Positions 9,079-10,816 of a stretch of DNA of 10,816 nucleotides are shown in pieces. The notes beneath the pieces are model-generated. The model had not been told where the DNA came from. It did no database searches and saw nothing but the letters and a program-made list of their open reading frames with translations. A program made the position numbers and the translations under genes. Numbering within the stretch: the stretch's first letter is position 1; every line of letters starts with the position of its first letter. The stretch comes from Conidiobolus incongruus B7586 (lineage: Eukaryota; Entomophthoromycota; Entomophthoromycetes; Entomophthorales; Conidiobolaceae): NCBI GenBank assembly GCA_000697335.1, contig JNEM01013487.1, positions 1 to 10,816 of the forward strand. Direction: 5' to 3'.

Positions 9079-10816
9079 ATAAAATTATCATTAAATATTA
9101 AATAATCAAATATACCTGGAATCTGTATTTATTAGTTATATCAGTAATTCAGGATTAACTACAAACATCACAATCGAATGGTATGAAAATTATATATTTA
9201 TAATGTATTATTCAAAACAATTTAATATTTATCATATTTTATTGATAATATCCTTATTAATTTTTTAGGAATATCTATTGTTAAATACCCAATAATAACA
9301 TTTTGAATTATTAATTAAATATTTTTCATCTTAGAATTTAAGCTTAAATACAATATTAATACATTTAAATATTATGCATTATAAATCAAGATTGTATTCT
9401 AATAATTTGATAAAAATAATAAGTATTTATTGATTTCAAATCTTTTTACTCAAAGTACAAATCAAGATTAATAGCCTAATATAGAAAAATGATATCACTT
9501 TCCTATATTTATATATTTCAAAAATACTTATGCTCATATCATGTATTATTTACTTAATGATTTGCGTATATATTAGTTTTTTGATATTGATAATTTTAAT
9601 CTCATCCGACTTAAACAAGTGGTATAATTTAAGATTTTATAATTTAATATCAATATTACTCAATTATATATATATTAAATTTTAAAAAAAAGTTAGAAAA
9701 TATATAGTATTCAACCATTAATTAAACATTAATATAATAAAAACTATAGATAATCAATCACCTTATTCTAGAAATGTATGACTAAATTAGTTTAACAATC
9801 ATCTGATTTAGCTATCATAAAGATATATATAACAATTGAGTTAGTTTTCTAATTATTCTTATTTTTAAATTTCAGAATTGAAATAATTGAGTGTTTATTT
9901 TTGTTTAGTTATGATTTTGTTAAATTATATGACAAAATACTAAAAATTGCAATTGTTATGCTGAATTACGTGTTATATAAAAATCATCTACATACTTTGT
10001 TTAATTATTATATAAATATTTTATTAAATCATTTATTTTTTCGATTGTCAAGAATAGTATAATTGGTATAATGATTAATTATCACTTCATTAATATCGTT
10101 TAATACAAATGAATTTCGATATTAGATTAAGTTATGATATTATATTATATTCTAAGTGTAAATATATTGATCATAATAAACATATTTTTATTTAAAATTA
10201 TAAAATATTTCATTTCTGTATTTTATATATTTAGGTTTATATAATTTCGAATAAATTTTTGATATTAAATAAATATAAATTTATAAAAATAAACAAAATT
10301 AAATTCATATAGCTGTTAAGGTATTTCATTAAGGTTTATAATTATTTTTATAAATGTTTTATTACTTAGAATTTGAATTTTGGATTGGATTCTAATATTG
10401 ATTATAGATCCACTTAGCGATTATTTTATATTTAGAAATATAAAAATAATTTCTTTATTATTTATTTTTCCAAACATTTATTATATTTAAAAAAATAATA
10501 AATATAAAGTAATAAAAAAATTGGTATTTTTAAATTTTATATACCTATTTATATATTTTTATATTATATTTTTAAATTTCCTAATATTATTCTGGATTTT
10601 GAATAATAAGAATTTTTTAAAAAGTAATAATAAATAAACTTTTTAATTTATAATTTACAAAAAGATATCTAATATGAAATTGATGTTTTTTCATCAATAA
10701 TAACTTTTATTATATTTTTAATTAACTTTTTACACATAATAAATAGTATTTTATTAAATATTGAAATTTAATATTGAATTTACTTATTAAATCTATTTAT
10801 ATAAATATTCTCTCAT
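9079..10816. other. Very AT-rich spacer, no supported gene
   Basis: About 1.7 kb of A/T strings with little G or C, the most AT-rich part of the window together with its first 690 bases. The only frame I would single out is 9530-9685 (+), 51 residues starting MLISCIIYLM and almost wholly hydrophobic; AT-rich DNA yields such Ile/Leu/Tyr/Phe-rich frames by chance. No tRNA, splice-linked exons, terminal repeats or element remnants were recognised. Confidence 0.6.

Overview
This is a nuclear window from a very AT-rich eukaryote with a compact, intron-dense genome. Introns are mostly 45-65 bases, begin with GT (often GTAAAT, GTAATT or GTATTT) and end in AG. Exons are clearly richer in G+C than the spacers. 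An early-diverging fungus fits best: the alanine aminotransferase C-terminus looks fungal to me, and the genes lack the poly-Asn/Gln runs and long poly-A/T tracts usual in Dictyostelium. A dictyostelid cannot be excluded from sequence alone.

Layout, left to right: 1-839 is AT-rich spacer ending in a TATA-like promoter. 840-1415 (+) is a three-exon AIG2/gamma-glutamylcyclotransferase-like gene. 1416-2713 is spacer with an (AT)15 microsatellite and a possible hairpin. 2714-4550 (-) is a six-exon alanine aminotransferase with a mitochondrial-type leader and strongly biased, G+C-richer codons. 4551-5137 is spacer with an unassigned richer patch. 5138-5219 (-) is a tRNA-Ser(UGA). 5220-5751 is spacer with a pyrimidine-rich tract. 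5752-6508 (+) holds a candidate multi-exon gene pieced together from short exons, with its 5' end unresolved. 6548-7700 (-) is a four-exon BUB3. 7701-7917 is a divergent promoter. 7918-9078 (+) is a five-exon polytopic membrane protein of unknown family. 9079-10816 is very AT-rich spacer with no convincing gene.

The genes share no pathway: housekeeping amino-acid metabolism, a checkpoint/kinetochore protein, translation (tRNA), a small GGCT-fold enzyme and an unassigned membrane protein. No CRISPR array, rRNA, retroelement or DNA transposon was recognised. The least expected content is the candidate spliced gene at 5752-6508 and the full five-exon model of the membrane protein; each consists of pieces too short to stand out as a long ORF.
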